DNA of 64,000 nucleotides from Norana najaformis (GCA_964023275.1 OZ029918.1:30140704-30204703); one strand, 5' to 3'; shown: positions 1-13,193, counted from the first letter of the stretch. Numbers and translations: made by a program. The notes: a model not told the origin generated them from the sequence alone.

Positions 1-75
1 AGACAAGCATGTTTTAGTGTTGGTAGTGAGCCAGCTTTAGCTGAAATTACAGGTGAGAGAGTTGTACATTTGTAG

Positions 76-1942
76 AAAGCAGAACAGGAGGCAATGGCAA
101 AACAAGAAGGTGAGAGGCTTGAAAAGGTACGACTGGAGAAGAAGAAACGAGAAGAGGAGGAGAAGCTGGAGAGAAAAAAGGTCTGGTATGCCAATTCTTT
201 AGCTTAGAAATAAGCTAACACAGTCTCTGAAACAACGCTTTTGTGAGGTTTTTAAAAGACACTGTATTAAATGTCTTTATACATACATTCGTACATGCAT
301 ATGTACATCACTTTTAACTTTGCTCTGTGGCTGAGTGTACAACGTTTGGTCTCTGATTCAAGGTAAGAATTGAATATATTTTTATTTATGTTTATGCATA
401 AAAAGGATTTAAGCAAACCTAAACGTTCCTGTGAAAGTTTATTAGTACTGTTTATTCATTTATTTTGATGCAAACGAAATCTTCAGTGAATTTTGCATTA
501 AATTTCTTATTGCACATAAGTAGCATGCTGCAGCTTTGTTGTATTATAATGCAAGACACGCGTTGAAGCTTAATGAAATTTGGGATAGGACCCAACCATG
601 TATACGTCAGATTTTGCAGCAAAATGAAGCATGCTATGAGGAGACTCTGACATGAATTAAAGTAAAATTCATCAACTTTAATTTCTGTTTCTTGCTTTTT
701 TAGAGACTGGAGAAGATCATGCAAAGAGTAAAAACTGATGAACCTGTGACAAAGGTTTGTGAATTCTCACTTCCTCTGCTGTTCTGGTGTAATGACACCA
801 GAGAATTCTTTCCATCAATATTTTATACCAAAGTATGGCTGTTTGATCTCTGATTCAAGGTAAAATATTCTTCATTGGAAACATTTGTTGCAGGAGCATA
901 ATTAATAACACAGAACGTTTACTTGTGTATTACATGGCATGACAGCTAATACACTGTATTGAATCCGCTGGTCAGGCTCTACATTTGTGTAAGGGCCCAC
1001 CATTGGTGATTTTTCTAGTTATCTGAGCGTTAGCACCATAGAGGTGAATTTTTTATTCTTGCTGAACTCTAACACTACTTTGGCTAGCATTGACAGAGCT
1101 TTTGTGAGGTACTTAAAAGGTGCTATATAAAATGTCTAGAAGCATACATTAGCTCATGCTAGGTTAGACAATAATAGGAATGTAACCTTAGGAAAGACGT
1201 GAGCAGTTAATGTGTAGACAGTCAACAGCCACTTTCTGCCAGTGTTGTTGAACTTCATGCCAGAGTTGTTGATGAGTCTTGGTGCTGGTCTGAAAAGCAT
1301 CAAATGTATTTGCAGTCTAAGTTTCAGAACCTTTTAGAGGTTCCTAAAAGGCGATATATAAATGTCCAGCTGCATACACTCAGAACTGTTGGCATTATAA
1401 AATTCAACAGTGATTTGATCTGAATATGTAAATAACTGTATAGGATATACAATATTATACATACATAAGGCTGTCATAAATTTCAACCGTGATTCAATAT
1501 GAATACAGAAATATCCAGATAGGATTATAACAGTATCCAGATTGGATACACATAAATACAGCCGTTGTCGTTATGAAATTCAACAGTGGATGCTTCATTG
1601 CTGTGGTAGGTTGAAATGAAGAACGCATCAGAACTGACTGCAGTTGATGGAACCCTCAACAGATCAGCGGAAAGAAGCAGCCTTGAACCTTTTCCTCAGC
1701 GCGAAGCTGTTTCACAGGTGTCACAGCCTGATGACTGTGCATCGCAGTTCAAATCGCCTCTGCTGCAGCAGCTTCTCACCGGAAGAGCAAAGCCACAAGC
1801 CATTGTAGTGGGTGGCTTTCTTGATGCTAACAAGAGAAACACAAACATTGAGGCACCAGAGGCAATGAGTTGCTTGTATGAGGAACCGAAAACGACGGAA
1901 GAACCAAGTCGAATTGTTCTGTCGCAGGAAATGGCAAGTTAG
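76..1942 (+). CDS. MAP7/ensconsin-like coiled-coil protein, 3' end only (partial)
   Basis: Three exons are visible: 76-180, 704-754 and 1610-1942, with the stop codon at 1940-1942. The first two are in phase 0 and encode a charged coiled coil rich in K, E and R, then the motif KKRLEKIMQRVKTDE. That motif closely resembles the RKRLEEIMKRTRK motif ending the MAP7 domain of vertebrate MAP7 family proteins, which bind microtubules and recruit kinesin-1. The last exon (110 codons) is low-complexity and I recognise no domain in it; its acceptor fits the frame but is the weakest call. The donor after 180 is GTCTGG, weaker than usual. The gene starts before the window. The coiled coil alone could belong to other proteins, so the family call rests on one motif. 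Confidence 0.6.
945..1140 (+). repeat. Dispersed repeat with GGTGCTATATAAAA tail
   Basis: Shares GGTCAGGCTCTAC, CTAGTTATCTGAGCGTTAGC and CTTAAAAGGTGCTATATAAA with the copy at 50932. It lacks an obvious tRNA head. It lies in an intron of the MAP7-like gene. Confidence 0.6.
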
Positions 1943-4640
1943 AAAGCGAGTCTAGGAGCTATGGAGTTGGAAGTCCATATCTTGTTGATTGAATTTAGTG
2001 TTCTTGATAATTTTGTCAGAATTAGCTGCCTTTTCGAATTTCAAATACTCTGTACGCGCAGTTTTTCGTTGTTTAGGCATTTTGATATTTGCTTTTTCAA
2101 TATTGTCTTAATTTGACTTGCTTTCAACTGCTTTTGCTGGAGGCTTTGGCTGCAGTTGGTAGCTTCTGAGGAGGATAAGAGGACAATTATGATGATGTAG
2201 GGGTCAGTTTGAAAGTTAAATGTCTGAGTTTGGCTTGCTTGTATTTCAGTGCTTGAAGTGGGTAGTCACAAGTTTTTGAGAGTTTCATTACAGTGATCAA
2301 GAAACTGAATGGCATTAGTCGAGTGAGTTTTTCTTTTAAGGAGTTTTTGGCAGTTTTGAATGACATTTTGAGATTTAAACCTCAGAAACCTAAGGGAAAT
2401 CCTGCAGCTTTACTGATTGAGTTGAAACCACCACTCAATGGTGATGTTGATAAGAGTCAAAAGAGAAAAGAGCAGACACTTTATGCTGTTTTATAGCATT
2501 TTGAGAAAGGGTGGATTAGGATTTTGTTGCAACTGATGATTGCAAGGGTAATGATTGTGACACTTGAAATTCTGATTCCAGACGATGTTTGTATTGCAAG
2601 TTCTAGCTGTGGTTGATTAAAAGGGTGAGAAGTTTCAACTTTAAATTTTATTGCTACAGAGATCTAAATTTATTGTCATCTGCCATCTCTGCTGTTGTAG
2701 CATTTATACAATTTTATAACACAATTGATTATAAACTGAGTTATGAAATTAGAATCAAAAGAGTTTGTCAGTTACATCATTCCGACAGACTTCTTTCATT
2801 TATGTAAATCTGTTGAGTGCAAGTTTCAATAGTTTAGGACTTTTAATTACAATTCATGATTAAATCACAGAATATGACTGCAGGGAAACATTGATCTTCA
2901 ACTGTAATGTTAACCAAGATGAAGTTATCAGGTGTTCCTAAATTTTTGCCATGAGGAATACATTTACATTTAATTACAGTATATAGACATTGTCTGTTTT
3001 CTTGTATAAACTTTTGGAAATTGTGTTGTTATGGAGAATAATTTACAAGTCAAAACATATCCCTGAAACACTGTAAGACAATGCGTCTCAGGACAATGGT
3101 TGATGGAGGCATGAAATAAATGAGCCTTATCTTTATCCAACACTGTAGCTGATTGGTTGAGTGCTTGCCCTGTTGAGAGTTGAGCCTGCTATGAATGCTG
3201 TGGGGCCACGCACAGTTTCTGTGAATGATATCTTACAATGGATGGCCTTGCTACATAACTATGTGACCATACATACCTTTGCGCGTAAATATGTGACCAT
3301 ACATGTCTTTAACTATTGTGTATAAATATCTGACTATAGATACCTTTTAAAAAATTATTGGTTTCCAGTTTCTGCTGTGGTAGGAATTGTATACATCTGT
3401 ACACTGTAAGCATTGAGCAGTACCAGCCATTAAGTTGGATGAGCTGCATAAAACTGAATGGGGAACTTTATAATGCTTTTTAGTTAACATCAATATTTAA
3501 TACCCGTAACATTGATTTTACCTTACTATGCCTATAGTACTGTAAACAACCGTCCTGGTATGCACTGTTAACTGATTTTAAGTGGAACAACAGGCAATTA
3601 TGCTACCAAGTACTGTAAGTACTGTTATTATTTCTAACAGTTTATTGCTAAAAATTAAAGTATAAGCCCACGTTATGATCGATGGTGCTTCTGTTTTTAC
3701 CAGCATGTAGCATTTGCCCTATTCTTTGTTTAAATGACCCTAACAGAAGTTGATGCAAATGAAGTTGACTTTAAATTACCCTAACAGAACCACCAGATAA
3801 TTGTATTTGAAAAATTGTTATTATTGAACAAGTTTACGCTGCCTTGCCTTTGCAGTTTGACAAACTTGTCGTTTGAGACATTTGGAACATTTGAGAGTGG
3901 ATATTTAACAGATATTCTGAGTCAGAGTTAATGAAAATACCACACTGCTGTTAATCAGTTTTCTTGTGCTTGTAGTATTTGTTGTTCATGTAAAATTATC
4001 CATTATTGTGATATGTTTAATGCCTGTCTTGTGACTGAGCGACACAAAATTTTATTGAAATGTTTTTGAAAAAGTTGATTGATGGTAATTATAGTCAGTG
4101 GAGTTTAGGTAAATGCTATAGCAGATGCCTTCAAATTATTTTAAAATGTGTGACTCTTACATTTGCTCTGTGTGTGTCTGTGTATGGATGCATGTATGTA
4201 TGTATCCAGGCACCGAATATAGCAAGTTTTAAATACCTCTCAAACACAGCAATAGAGCAAAGTTTTAGTACCTCTCAGATGCACTGCACTCTCTAGCTTA
4301 AGGACTGTATTAGAATCTGCTATGTGCAAACACTACTCTAAAATCAAAATTACATTCACCTGAACTTCCATCAATTGTTAGAAAATGTCATTGTCGTTAA
4401 CCTTGAACTGTGCTTTAATATTTTATGGCAACATTAGAATGTTGTGGTACCAGTGCCATAGAAGTTGTAAGTTGAGGCTGCTAAATTTATGCGACTTGTT
4501 TTAGTGTGAAGAGTTTTCTGTTAGACTGATCTCTTTCTTTGTTGTTTAATTCCTGAAACATAACATTGTTGTTTGATGTTTCTTATTGAATTCTAAGCAA
4601 GTCTTGTCAATTTGTTGATGTTAAAATAAACTTGTTTTGA
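1943..4640 (+). other. Probable long 3' UTR of the MAP7-like gene, with no gene seen
   Basis: About 2.7 kb of AT-rich, T-biased sequence with no convincing exon. A dispersed-repeat signature is weak here compared with the intergenic DNA further on. A degenerate SINE-like piece may lie near 3150-3190. The 3' UTR reading is an inference from strand bias and from the poly(A) signal at 4625. Confidence 0.35.
4625..4630 (+). terminator. Candidate poly(A) signal AATAAA
   Basis: AATAAA is followed within 10-35 bases by a T/GT-rich stretch, the usual arrangement of a cleavage signal and downstream element. It is the best candidate for the end of the MAP7-like transcript. It lies about 770 bases before the NDUFAF2 start codon. 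Confidence 0.4.
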
Positions 4641-5393
4641 GTTCTAAGTTTTGAGTTTGTTTTATGACTGGACTTGAAGCAAGCAGTAAGGTAGTTTGTA
4701 ATTGTAGTTGGGAAATAGCAGGTACAGCTCATAGCCATGTGATTAAATTATCACAGGAGTTAACTCCTTGCCCGCAAATGGTCAAAGCAGTTAGCCTATG
4801 TAACATGGTGTTAAGCAGTATTCACATTACATTGGACTTGAACATCATTGGTTGAAGTTTTGTGATTGAGATTGCATAGAAGTTCCTGTAAAAGATAAGA
4901 CTTCCAAAGACTATATCTTGCAGGGGTGCTATATAAATGCTGTCAGTAAATGAAATGAACGAGCGGTAGTTCACGGGAGTATTATTTGGTTTGATTGGGT
5001 TTCTATCAGTTGACAGTGCATATTAAAGTCACAACACAAATACAGAAGCGGTCATAAAGCAATGACTTGCATTTCAATTTCAAGCTGAAACCTACGATCT
5101 TTGCTGAAACATTGAATTCCAGGTCTTTCTGTTGTGGTGAACAGTAAAAATGTGTTTTCTGACAGTAGAAAGCCATTGCAAAACATGGTATATCTCCCAC
5201 AAGTTAAATATTAAAGCATTCTGCAGTGACACAAAAAACTACATATTTAAATTTCAACACTGGCAGCGATCGTCGACATCCCAAAATCCCGACTTTCCCA
5301 GAGTTCTTAGAGACGCTGTTGACTTTGAAGCAAATTTCGTCGAGCGCACTACTGGAAAAGCAAGTTGAACGGTTTAAGAAAAAGTTTACGAAA

Positions 5394-8300
5394 ATGGCTA
5401 ACTACAGGCCTGGTTATTTCGCTCAAATTTGGCAGAATATTAAAAAATCTATGGTTATATTTCGTACGAAAGATAGATTCGTTGGGTCAGATGAGTATGG
5501 AAATAGATATTTTGAAAGAGTGCACGGTGAGCGATATTGAGGTATCTACGCAGCTTTGTTATGCCATCGGCCACGACAAATACTTAACATAAATTTAATG
5601 CCGTCAGAAGTGCTATGCAGTAGTGAATATAATAGAACACTAGTAGTTTATATAACAACGCTGAGATAATGATGAGCGAATAATAGACACTCGAGACGTG
5701 AATCTCGAGTTTACGATTACGATTTGGATGGAACCCGTGATGAGTTTAGGAAATTGAAAAGAAATTTCATCAATGCATGGGTTTCGTGGTGATTAATTAC
5801 ACGAGTCAGGCTTTGTGATGTATATTCTAACTTGACGGACAAAACAAAACAGCGTATTCCTTTTGTGTTTCCATTAAGGATGACTCGCAGAGGTATGGTC
5901 TTAAAACCTCTGTAGGCTTTTGCAGAAATTAACAGGAAAAGAAGTTCAAATGTGGCAGTCAAGCAGTGTTGAAATGGTTATTATCATTTATCAATGTTTT
6001 GATGATGCTCCCAATGACTTCAAACTGTTTCACACACCAAAGAGAACTACACTTAGCAATAAACCACCAGGCTTCATTGAAATTCACATTCATAACAATT
6101 TGTGTTTGCAAGTTATTTTTAATGAAATTTGTATGCATCAGATCCATCTAAAGACATCAAAAGACAGAGGAGAGTTGAACCTCCAAATCCTGACCCTTTC
6201 ACGGTTCCAAAAGTACCAGTTGAATGGATGAGTAAGAAACATTTCATTCATATTTTATTTTTAAACTTTAAATAATTTAAATTAGTAGACCTACATAAAT
6301 GGCTGTTTAATTGCATGATCAATTTTGGCAAAAATTTTTAATCGGTGCCCACCTTTAATGTTGTTATATTAGTGAGGATATTCTTTCAAAATGCTTCATG
6401 TGCCTATGAGAGCCATTATTTCATCAAATATAAACTTTAATGACTTTGTTAGAATTCATTATTTTTTAGTATTTTTGAGAGCCAAAAATAGTAATAATGC
6501 ACTATTAAACATAACATTATTATGCAGAGATGTTTCAGTTTAAGGCTGACTAACTTGGAATTGATGTCTTGCATAAAGCTGTATTAGAATTCACAATGTA
6601 TACTAAATTGTGTAGTTATAAGTTGGGTTCTGCATGTATTAAGACATGAATATGTCATGATTGGAAAAATTATGAAACGTCATTTTCCATGACAGTTTTC
6701 ACTAAAAACATAAGTAATTTATTTATTTTGCAAGTGTAAGAGTTTTGTGGCTGAAATCTTAGAGGTTAACTGAGATATACAGAAAATGATTGTTGAGTTA
6801 GTGGTGCATCATTTTTGCTGCTGCCTTTTTATAGCATGGCTGCAAGGACGGAGAGTTGATCCTCCAATGGAAGAAGTAAGTTACAATGATTTAAAAAGCT
6901 TAGCTGCAGCTTATGTGTACCATATGACTCTTGCATGCATCCTTCAGTAGAATAAAATTCCACTGAAACTTGATAATTTTTTCTTTAAAATCATGCAAGA
7001 AAACATAACTGTTTTATGTGTAAGTAAGTAAGTAAGTGTATTCTTTATTAACCAGTAGCTAATCGCACATCGGTTTACAAGTATTTAAGAACACAAGGAA
7101 ACTTAATATACATACAACATCCTAATAATAAAACATTTGTGCGTTAAATTGTCAGGAGAATGAATAATATGATCATGGGTGTGGGGTCATAGGGAGTAAC
7201 TGAGGGTTTTAACTGGTGTAATACTGGTGTAATATGTAATACCTTTTATGACTTGTATGCATGTTTCTCGAGGGCAGTGACTCTTCTGTCCTGATGACCT
7301 GCTTTAAATTCAATCAAGTAGCAGTAATTCCAATGTTTAATGACATCTTATGGCATCAGAGACCATTGACATCGCCCTCCTTCTTTATCCAGGCTTGGGA
7401 CTGGAAGCTGCATTGCATTGAACTGCATCGAATTGTAACAAGCGCACCTCTGTATTTTTCAGATTCCAAAGAAACATGCTTAATATTTATAGTAACATTT
7501 TCCAACTGTTTAGGAAATTGAAAGAAATCAGTTGTACTCAGCAAGAACACAGATGCGAGCATCAGAATTAGCAAAACAGCACATGGTACCATATTCATCA
7601 ATTTTTATTTAACAGTTTAGGACTCCGTAATTACATATAATTAATAAGGAAAGGTTTTGACATATTTTGCTGTACAGAAAGGAACATGTGGTAGACCCAT
7701 CCATTACTAATCCTACCACCGAGCAGAGCCACTCCAAAGTGATATACCGGTACTGAAAATGTCCTTATAATGTTACTTTTTTGGAATAATATCAAATGTC
7801 TCTTAAGGTTGCTTTCATGTCGTCCTACCAGGTCGGTTCAAGCAATAGCCCGCTTCCTGTGGCAAGTTGTCACATCCTGCTGAACTGTAGTTTCCGTACC
7901 TCTTCATGCACTGGTCTATCTGTATGCCTTCCCTTTCTTTCTATTATCTCATTTCACAGACAAAGACTTGTCTTTTTCCAGCTACTGATCTAACCTAATG
8001 ACATCTCTAGCGCTTTATGTCATAATGCTTGGAAATCAATCAGTAGTTGCTTCAAGTGAAACTACGGTTTAAAGAGCATAATCCGTTGGAGAAGCCCATT
8101 CCTAACCATGCAGGTCAGGGAAGTGAGAAATCAGTATATGGCTCCTTGTAGGAACCAGTTAAAGGCACATTTTGCTTTCAATTAAATTGGTTTTGTATAT
8201 ATATCAAATTCTCGGTGTTGGTGGATTTGAAAAGTTTGAAAATTTGTTAGGCTGAAGACAACGAAAACGAAAAAGAAATTTTACAGCAGCCGCAGAAGAG

Positions 8301-8980
8301 TAAGCATTCATAATTATCAGTGGCAGTAATTGTTGTACTGAACTCTGACCTTTGATTATGGCTCTGCTTAACGTCAGACATCAGTTGATGCTTGTTGCAT
8401 TATTGCAGTGGTCCTATAGCAGGTCTTTAGCTTATATTAAATTAGGCATTTATTTAACGATTGATACTTTTCCTACCTTATGAATAACTGAGAAGCTGGA
8501 AGTTCATTTTAGTCTTGTTTCTGAAGTCTGATGAAGCAGAGTTGGAGATGTTAGACCAGACTGATGTTATTATGGTTTAAATTATTAAGTTTACCCAGCA
8601 TAGAAATCGTAATTGTAAACTTGAGATTTCTACAGCGCCCAACGAAAGCTAAGTCATGGGAACCAGCTTATTCACAGGCACTCGGTAAAAAAATCGATAG
8701 GCAAGAAAGGTTTGGTTCCAGGTCAAGATCCAAGTGTCAGGCAAGCAGACGGCTGCGGTGGGTGGTGTTTGGAATTGGATTTGCAGGATAGGTAAGGGTA
8801 AGAAGAGAAATGATCCCACAAGAATGGAAAAGTACGCTAGGATCTTGTAAAATGGAAAATTGGGCATAATTTTGTGTCAGTGATTATTTCTGTCACAATT
8901 TTGCAGAACAGAAATTTCCTGTTTATTCTGAATATGAGATTACGCCAGGAGATAAAAAGAAGAAAGGAAGCACTCAGTGA
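5394..8980 (+). CDS. NDUFAF2: NDUFAF2 (mimitin, B17.2L), mitochondrial complex I assembly factor
   Basis: Six exons: 5394-5526, 6142-6231, 6835-6875, 7514-7585, 8251-8299 and 8907-8980. All junctions are GT-AG, all phases agree, and the sum is 459 nt (152 aa plus stop); human NDUFAF2 is 169 aa. The start is the first ATG in its frame, and MANYRPGYFAQIW lines up with human MGWSQDLFRALW. Family landmarks follow in order: VGSDEYGNRYFE (human VGTDQFGNKYYY), a basic RQRRVEPP segment, PVEWMTWLQGRR (human PTEWEAWIRRTR) and PPMEEI (human PPTMEEI). In animals the protein is a chaperone-like paralogue of subunit NDUFA12 that acts late in complex I assembly in the matrix. The last exon is read in the phase-consistent frame, ending KKKKGSTQ; another frame there stays open longer but breaks phase. 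Confidence 0.9.
7835..7995 (+). mobile_element. LINE C-terminal relic in an NDUFAF2 intron
   Basis: Contains TTCTATTATCTCATTTCACA and GACTTGTCTTTTTCCAGC, near-matching the relic at 32815. It encodes the decayed end LSFYYLISQTKTCLF. Confidence 0.45.
8602..8800 (+). repeat. GC-richer dispersed repeat, family H
   Basis: Shares GAGATTTCTACAGCGCCCAA, CCAGCTTATTCACAGGC and CAAGATCCAAGTGTCAGGCA with copies at 13682, 15290 and 20018. In the last intron of NDUFAF2. No terminal inverted repeats or tRNA head seen. Confidence 0.6.
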
Positions 8981-9810
8981 ATATCAAGAAAATATTGCAA
9001 AACAACTCACACCTCCTTATGATGTTTTAAGTCACTGTGAACCAAATACCAATGTACTTTGGTCAGAAACTTGGACTTGAATTTGGATTTGGAACTCAAC
9101 CTCACGTTGTCCTGTGGCATAGTTATAATTTGGTATTTGTTATATTGCGGTATTTGTTGTATCTTTCAATATATTAAGGTTCAAAAGTATAACACATGAT
9201 TTAGCTATTCTCTTAGTAATAATTGTTTTTAAATATAAATATATTTCACAATGTGGTTGTTGCTGTTTAGCTGGGATTTTAATGGATGCAATTTTGAAGG
9301 AAAACAGTTCAGTTTCGTACATGATCTTCTTTTGAAAAACACTCGGTAGATGAAAAAGTTTGTATTTCACAGCCGGTGTGGTTTCTGCTATTAGTTAGCT
9401 TTGTGTGGTCATTGCAGTATTGGCAAGACCAGTTTGTTTAACTTAAGATTGGTTTTATTTACTAACACCAAAAGCAAGTCTGTTCAGTTTGAAATATAGT
9501 TCTACAATAACTGTACATGTACTTCAATATGCTACCAACTACAGATGCTGACCACCATTTCCCACAAATCTTGAGTGATTACCAGTGCGTGTGATTATTT
9601 ATGATATTTTATGGTATTTATGATTACTTGCATGTGCAATTACTGGTATGTGTTAATACTGGTATATGTGATTACCGTTACATGTGATTACTAGGCCACT
9701 TCAATGACCTCAAACATCCCAGGTGGAGGCTTGTCATAGGGGTACAATGCGAACAGGTACAGGGAAGTTAAGCAGTGCAAAATTTATCATTATACTTAAA
9801 GTAAATTGGT

Positions 9811-9981
9811 GCAGCAAGGTAGCCAGTTGGTTAGAGTGCTTGGCTTATTAACACGGAGGGTATGGGTTCGAGCCTTCCTGGCGGCTGTTACTGTGTAGGG
9901 ACCTTGAGCAAGTTCTTCACTCACCGCTGCTCAGCGCTGTTGATTTATGCTTAGTCATTGGATAGTGGTGCTTAATAAATG
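9811..9981 (+). mobile_element. tRNA-derived SINE, family A
   Basis: Has an A box (AGCCAGTTGGTTAGAGTGC) and a B box (GGTTCGAGCC, 9865-9874) with tRNA spacing. A unique body follows (GTGTAGGGACCTTGAGCAAG...), then the tail GGTGCTTAATAAAT. The 5' end cannot form a tRNA acceptor stem, so it is not a tRNA gene. Confidence 0.8.
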
Positions 9982-10855
9982 TGATAAGGGTGATAAAGAC
10001 ATGGACTGGAGTAGGCTGGAGTAGACCTGCAACACGAGCTGCTTGTCCTTTCTCTGCCTGTTTTTCACCAGAGCTTTAAAGACCACAGTATGCCATGTAC
10101 TGGTAGTTGTATTGTCAGGTTAGAAGCACTTCTGAGGCATGAATTTCTTGGCACCTTATTCCACATCAAGATTGTATTTTGATTGCTGATATTGATTGAT
10201 ATCGCTCTGTCTGTGATAGCAGATCAAGTTGCAGACATAGGCCTATCTAAAGGCGCTATGTAAATGTTTAGGTACTTGCAGGGAGACTTGTACACATAAT
10301 GTTTTTCTGTAGCCGTCGTAGCCTCGACCTGTTCATTTTTCACTGAATTTATCAGGTGACATCTTTCACTACTGCTGCCAGTTTAGGATGAATGTCACAC
10401 TACTTTAAATTCCCGTATAGCCCTTCGTACTGTGCCAGCCCGAGAAACAAATTTCAGAAATACAGCATGCGAGCCAAACCTGCTGCCTCGAGCACAGAGA
10501 CGCCATGGCGAACCCTTTTACCGAAGGAGCTAACGAGTTGGCCAATTTTTCGCCATTGATCGATTCCTTGTTTGTTAGTTTAACGGCGCTATAGAATGCA
10601 TACATGGTTAGATTAAGAATAGTCTACTAGATAACGCGGTACAATGATATGTATAGGAGAGATTGGTTCAAGCTCTCCCACCGAAGACAGTTTTCTCATA
10701 CACGGCACCCCATAGGTAATTTCCTCAGTGCTTCCCCAAATTGTACCCTGCTCGGTAATCCTGCCCTAAAGTAGGCCTACCCTACAGATGCAACAATTTG
10801 TAGGTGAAAACGGTTCAGGCTCTGTTTCTGAAGATAATTTCCTATACACGGCACC

Positions 10856-11219
10856 CAGGGTCGGTTTAACCACTAGGCGTCCGCCTAAGGGCGGCACATT
10901 TCTTAGGGGCGGCAGAAAAACTACATAAAGAAATATTGTTTAAACATTGCCGCCGTTTTGCCACCAATTTATTAATCGATTAATTATACGCAACTTTAAA
11001 AATTATTGAGTGCCATATTTTTGTTTTATTTAGATGTAATAATGATTCGTAGATGATTATAATGAACGACGATACTAAATTAAAGGTGCAGCATTCGGCT
11101 GCATTCCTGTATGAAGGTTATATTAACTTGTTTAATTTAATATTAATTAGTTATCGCACTTACCGCTGGTAAGTGCGACAGGTTCGCCTAGGGCGCCGAA
11201 TACTCTGGCGCTGGCCCTG
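10856..11219. mobile_element. Possible older hAT-like non-autonomous element
   Basis: Ends read CAGGGTCGG and, reverse-complemented, CAGGGCCAG, with GGCGG/GGCGCC-rich subterminal regions. Flanks ACGGCACC and ACGCACTC resemble each other only with a gap, so the target duplication is not secure. No ORF. Confidence 0.4.
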
Positions 11220-11498
11220 ACGCACTCCGTAGGGCTTTCCTCTATTGCTTGCTGCCCAACAGAAATCCTCTCCTGCTAGATAAACTTCTGTAGGCCTATA
11301 GAGAGTAGGCCTCGGGACTCTTAGGTCGCGATATAGGTCTGTCCATCAATCACTTGAGTAGCGGTCTAAAAATGGAGTCAGAAGTCGTTCGCTTATCTCT
11401 GAGTCTGTTTGAGCGAGGACAGTCCTTGTAGCCACGAACCAAGTCCATCGTACCTTGCGATCAAACCTCGTATCTGACCCATTGCTTATGAACCTGTG

Positions 11499-11506
11499 AT
11501 AGATAG
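11499..11506. repeat. Left target-site duplication of the hAT element
   Basis: ATAGATAG directly precedes the CAGTGG end and is matched exactly after the right end. Confidence 0.85.
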
Positions 11507-13193
11507 CAGTGGCGTCGATCCTATGGGTGCCCCTGGGGCCCGGGCCCCGGCAATATTTTGAGCCTGGAGGCCCGGCCATTACTTGGGCCCCGGCAATATT
11601 TTAGCTGTAAAATCGGTACAAGGCAGCTCTGGACTGACAATTTTAGTTGTCAGTCTTCACTTTAAGACATTAGTAAACAATGCCATCCGTAATTTCCAAT
11701 TGTGCCTCTCTAGGTATTGCTGTCTATGCCTAACTTTGCTTAGGTAGACAAACGAACAGACAGAAAGACAGATACACTGTACATGAATATGTACTACATC
11801 AGTACATATGTATTTATAATTATACGCAGTTCGACCAAGGGAACTGAGTCACTGGCAGTCAGACATACAGACCTTAAGCCACACAGGTTGCCAGAGGGCA
11901 CAGATCTATAGCAAGATTTGACAGAACCCTGAAAAATTAATGGAATGCAGGTCAAACAATGCCCTCACATTACTGCCATCGCCATCTGGTTGTCATCTTT
12001 GACCAGTCAAGCAGTAGGGATGTAAGCCGATCCACTAATTTAACTTCTTCAGCTACAAAACCATATACATGTACCTTATGTACATATGGTTTTGTAAATA
12101 TGGGGTGGGTACATATATACCCATATTCGTATAGTCGCCCTTTATAATTATAATCCCCACACAGTCTCTGCATCGCTGGCCGAAGAAAGCTTCCTCTGTT
12201 AAATATACGTATATAGGATTTCGTTAATTTTGAACAAGTAAAATTTTAGAAACATTGTTTGAATTTGCTGAACGAAAATAGATAAATTTGCTATAAAACG
12301 GAAACGACTAGATGACAGTATTGATGGTGAAATTGCACTTGTGGAGGTAGGCTCATCAGCTTTTCATCACTCTTTCAGTGTAGGCCTAGATGCAATGAGA
12401 TGAAATTGAAAGCCAGTTAATTAGTTTTCCAATGTTCAACTCCAGGTATAGAAAATTTTCATAAGTTGAGTCAACTATCCATCTTAGCTGCATAAGTTTA
12501 GTGCCTTGCGTCGGCTAAAGAACTGGATGCGAAGTACTATGACGCAGGAACGGTTAAACGCTGTGTCTGTGTGCTATGCTAACAAAGACATTCTTGACAG
12601 ATTGGACGTAATGACACTAACGGCACAGTTTGCTAAAAGAAGCACAGTTAAGGGGAACATTTTCGGCAATTTTAATGTTGAATAAATAATAACAATAATA
12701 AATAATAATAATCTAAGAACTTCTTTACCGCCCCTGTAATAATGCTCAAGGCATCAGTCGATGGTCGCTACTAAGCAAAATCATTGTCCAAGCCAAATTC
12801 CATGGTGAGTCCGGGTCGAGAAGCAAAGGTGAAGTCAAGAAGGCACAGAGACAGCCTACCGAGGAAATGAGTTGAGGAAGGGGTGAGTTTTTAGTCGAGA
12901 TCTGAAGGCCGAAAAAGAGTTTGCCGAGTTAATTATGTGCTCAGATTGCGCTGCTTTAGCATTACTGACATACTGTTCATAACTGTTGTGTGCGTTGACG
13001 TGCCACTGTAAATAGGCCTAATATTAGTGACATTTCTCATTTGTTGTCTATTGAGATGTTGGGCTTTATGTAGGCCTGCATCAGGCCTACTTCATGAATC
13101 CTACCCCCATGTCAGAGGCTTTGTCCCTGGAAACCTCCATAATAGGCCCGGGCCCCCCCCCCCCCCAATGTTTACGACGTATCGACGCCTCTG
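11507..13193. mobile_element. Non-autonomous hAT DNA transposon with 8-bp target duplication
   Basis: The left end reads CAGTGGCGTCGAT and the right end, reverse-complemented, CAGAGGCGTCGAT: 13-bp terminal inverted repeats with one mismatch. It is flanked by a perfect 8-bp duplication ATAGATAG (11499-11506 and 13194-13201). An 8-bp duplication and CAG...CTG ends are diagnostic of the hAT superfamily. No transposase-sized ORF lies within the 1,687 bp, so it must be mobilised in trans or is dead. The subterminal DNA is rich in GGGCCC and a C run, and a hairpin lies at 12054-12096. Confidence 0.85.
12738..12850 (+). repeat. Diverged member of the 47711 repeat family
   Basis: TAATAATGCTCAAGGCATCA and GATGGTCGCTACTAAGCAAA match the duplicated segment. 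It lies within the hAT element, so it was either carried by it or inserted into it. Confidence 0.5.

Noticed and set aside
5226..5393. N-terminal extension of NDUFAF2
   Set aside because: The open frame continues upstream but has no ATG; it begins with GTG. The family alignment starts at 5394.
8907..9080. Longer reading frame in the last NDUFAF2 exon ending SETWT
   Set aside because: It breaks the phase set by the previous exon (ends in phase 1); the phase-consistent frame ends at 8980.
9811..9893. Apparent tRNA gene
   Set aside because: A and B boxes are present but the ends do not pair as an acceptor stem, and the sequence continues into a SINE body repeated elsewhere.
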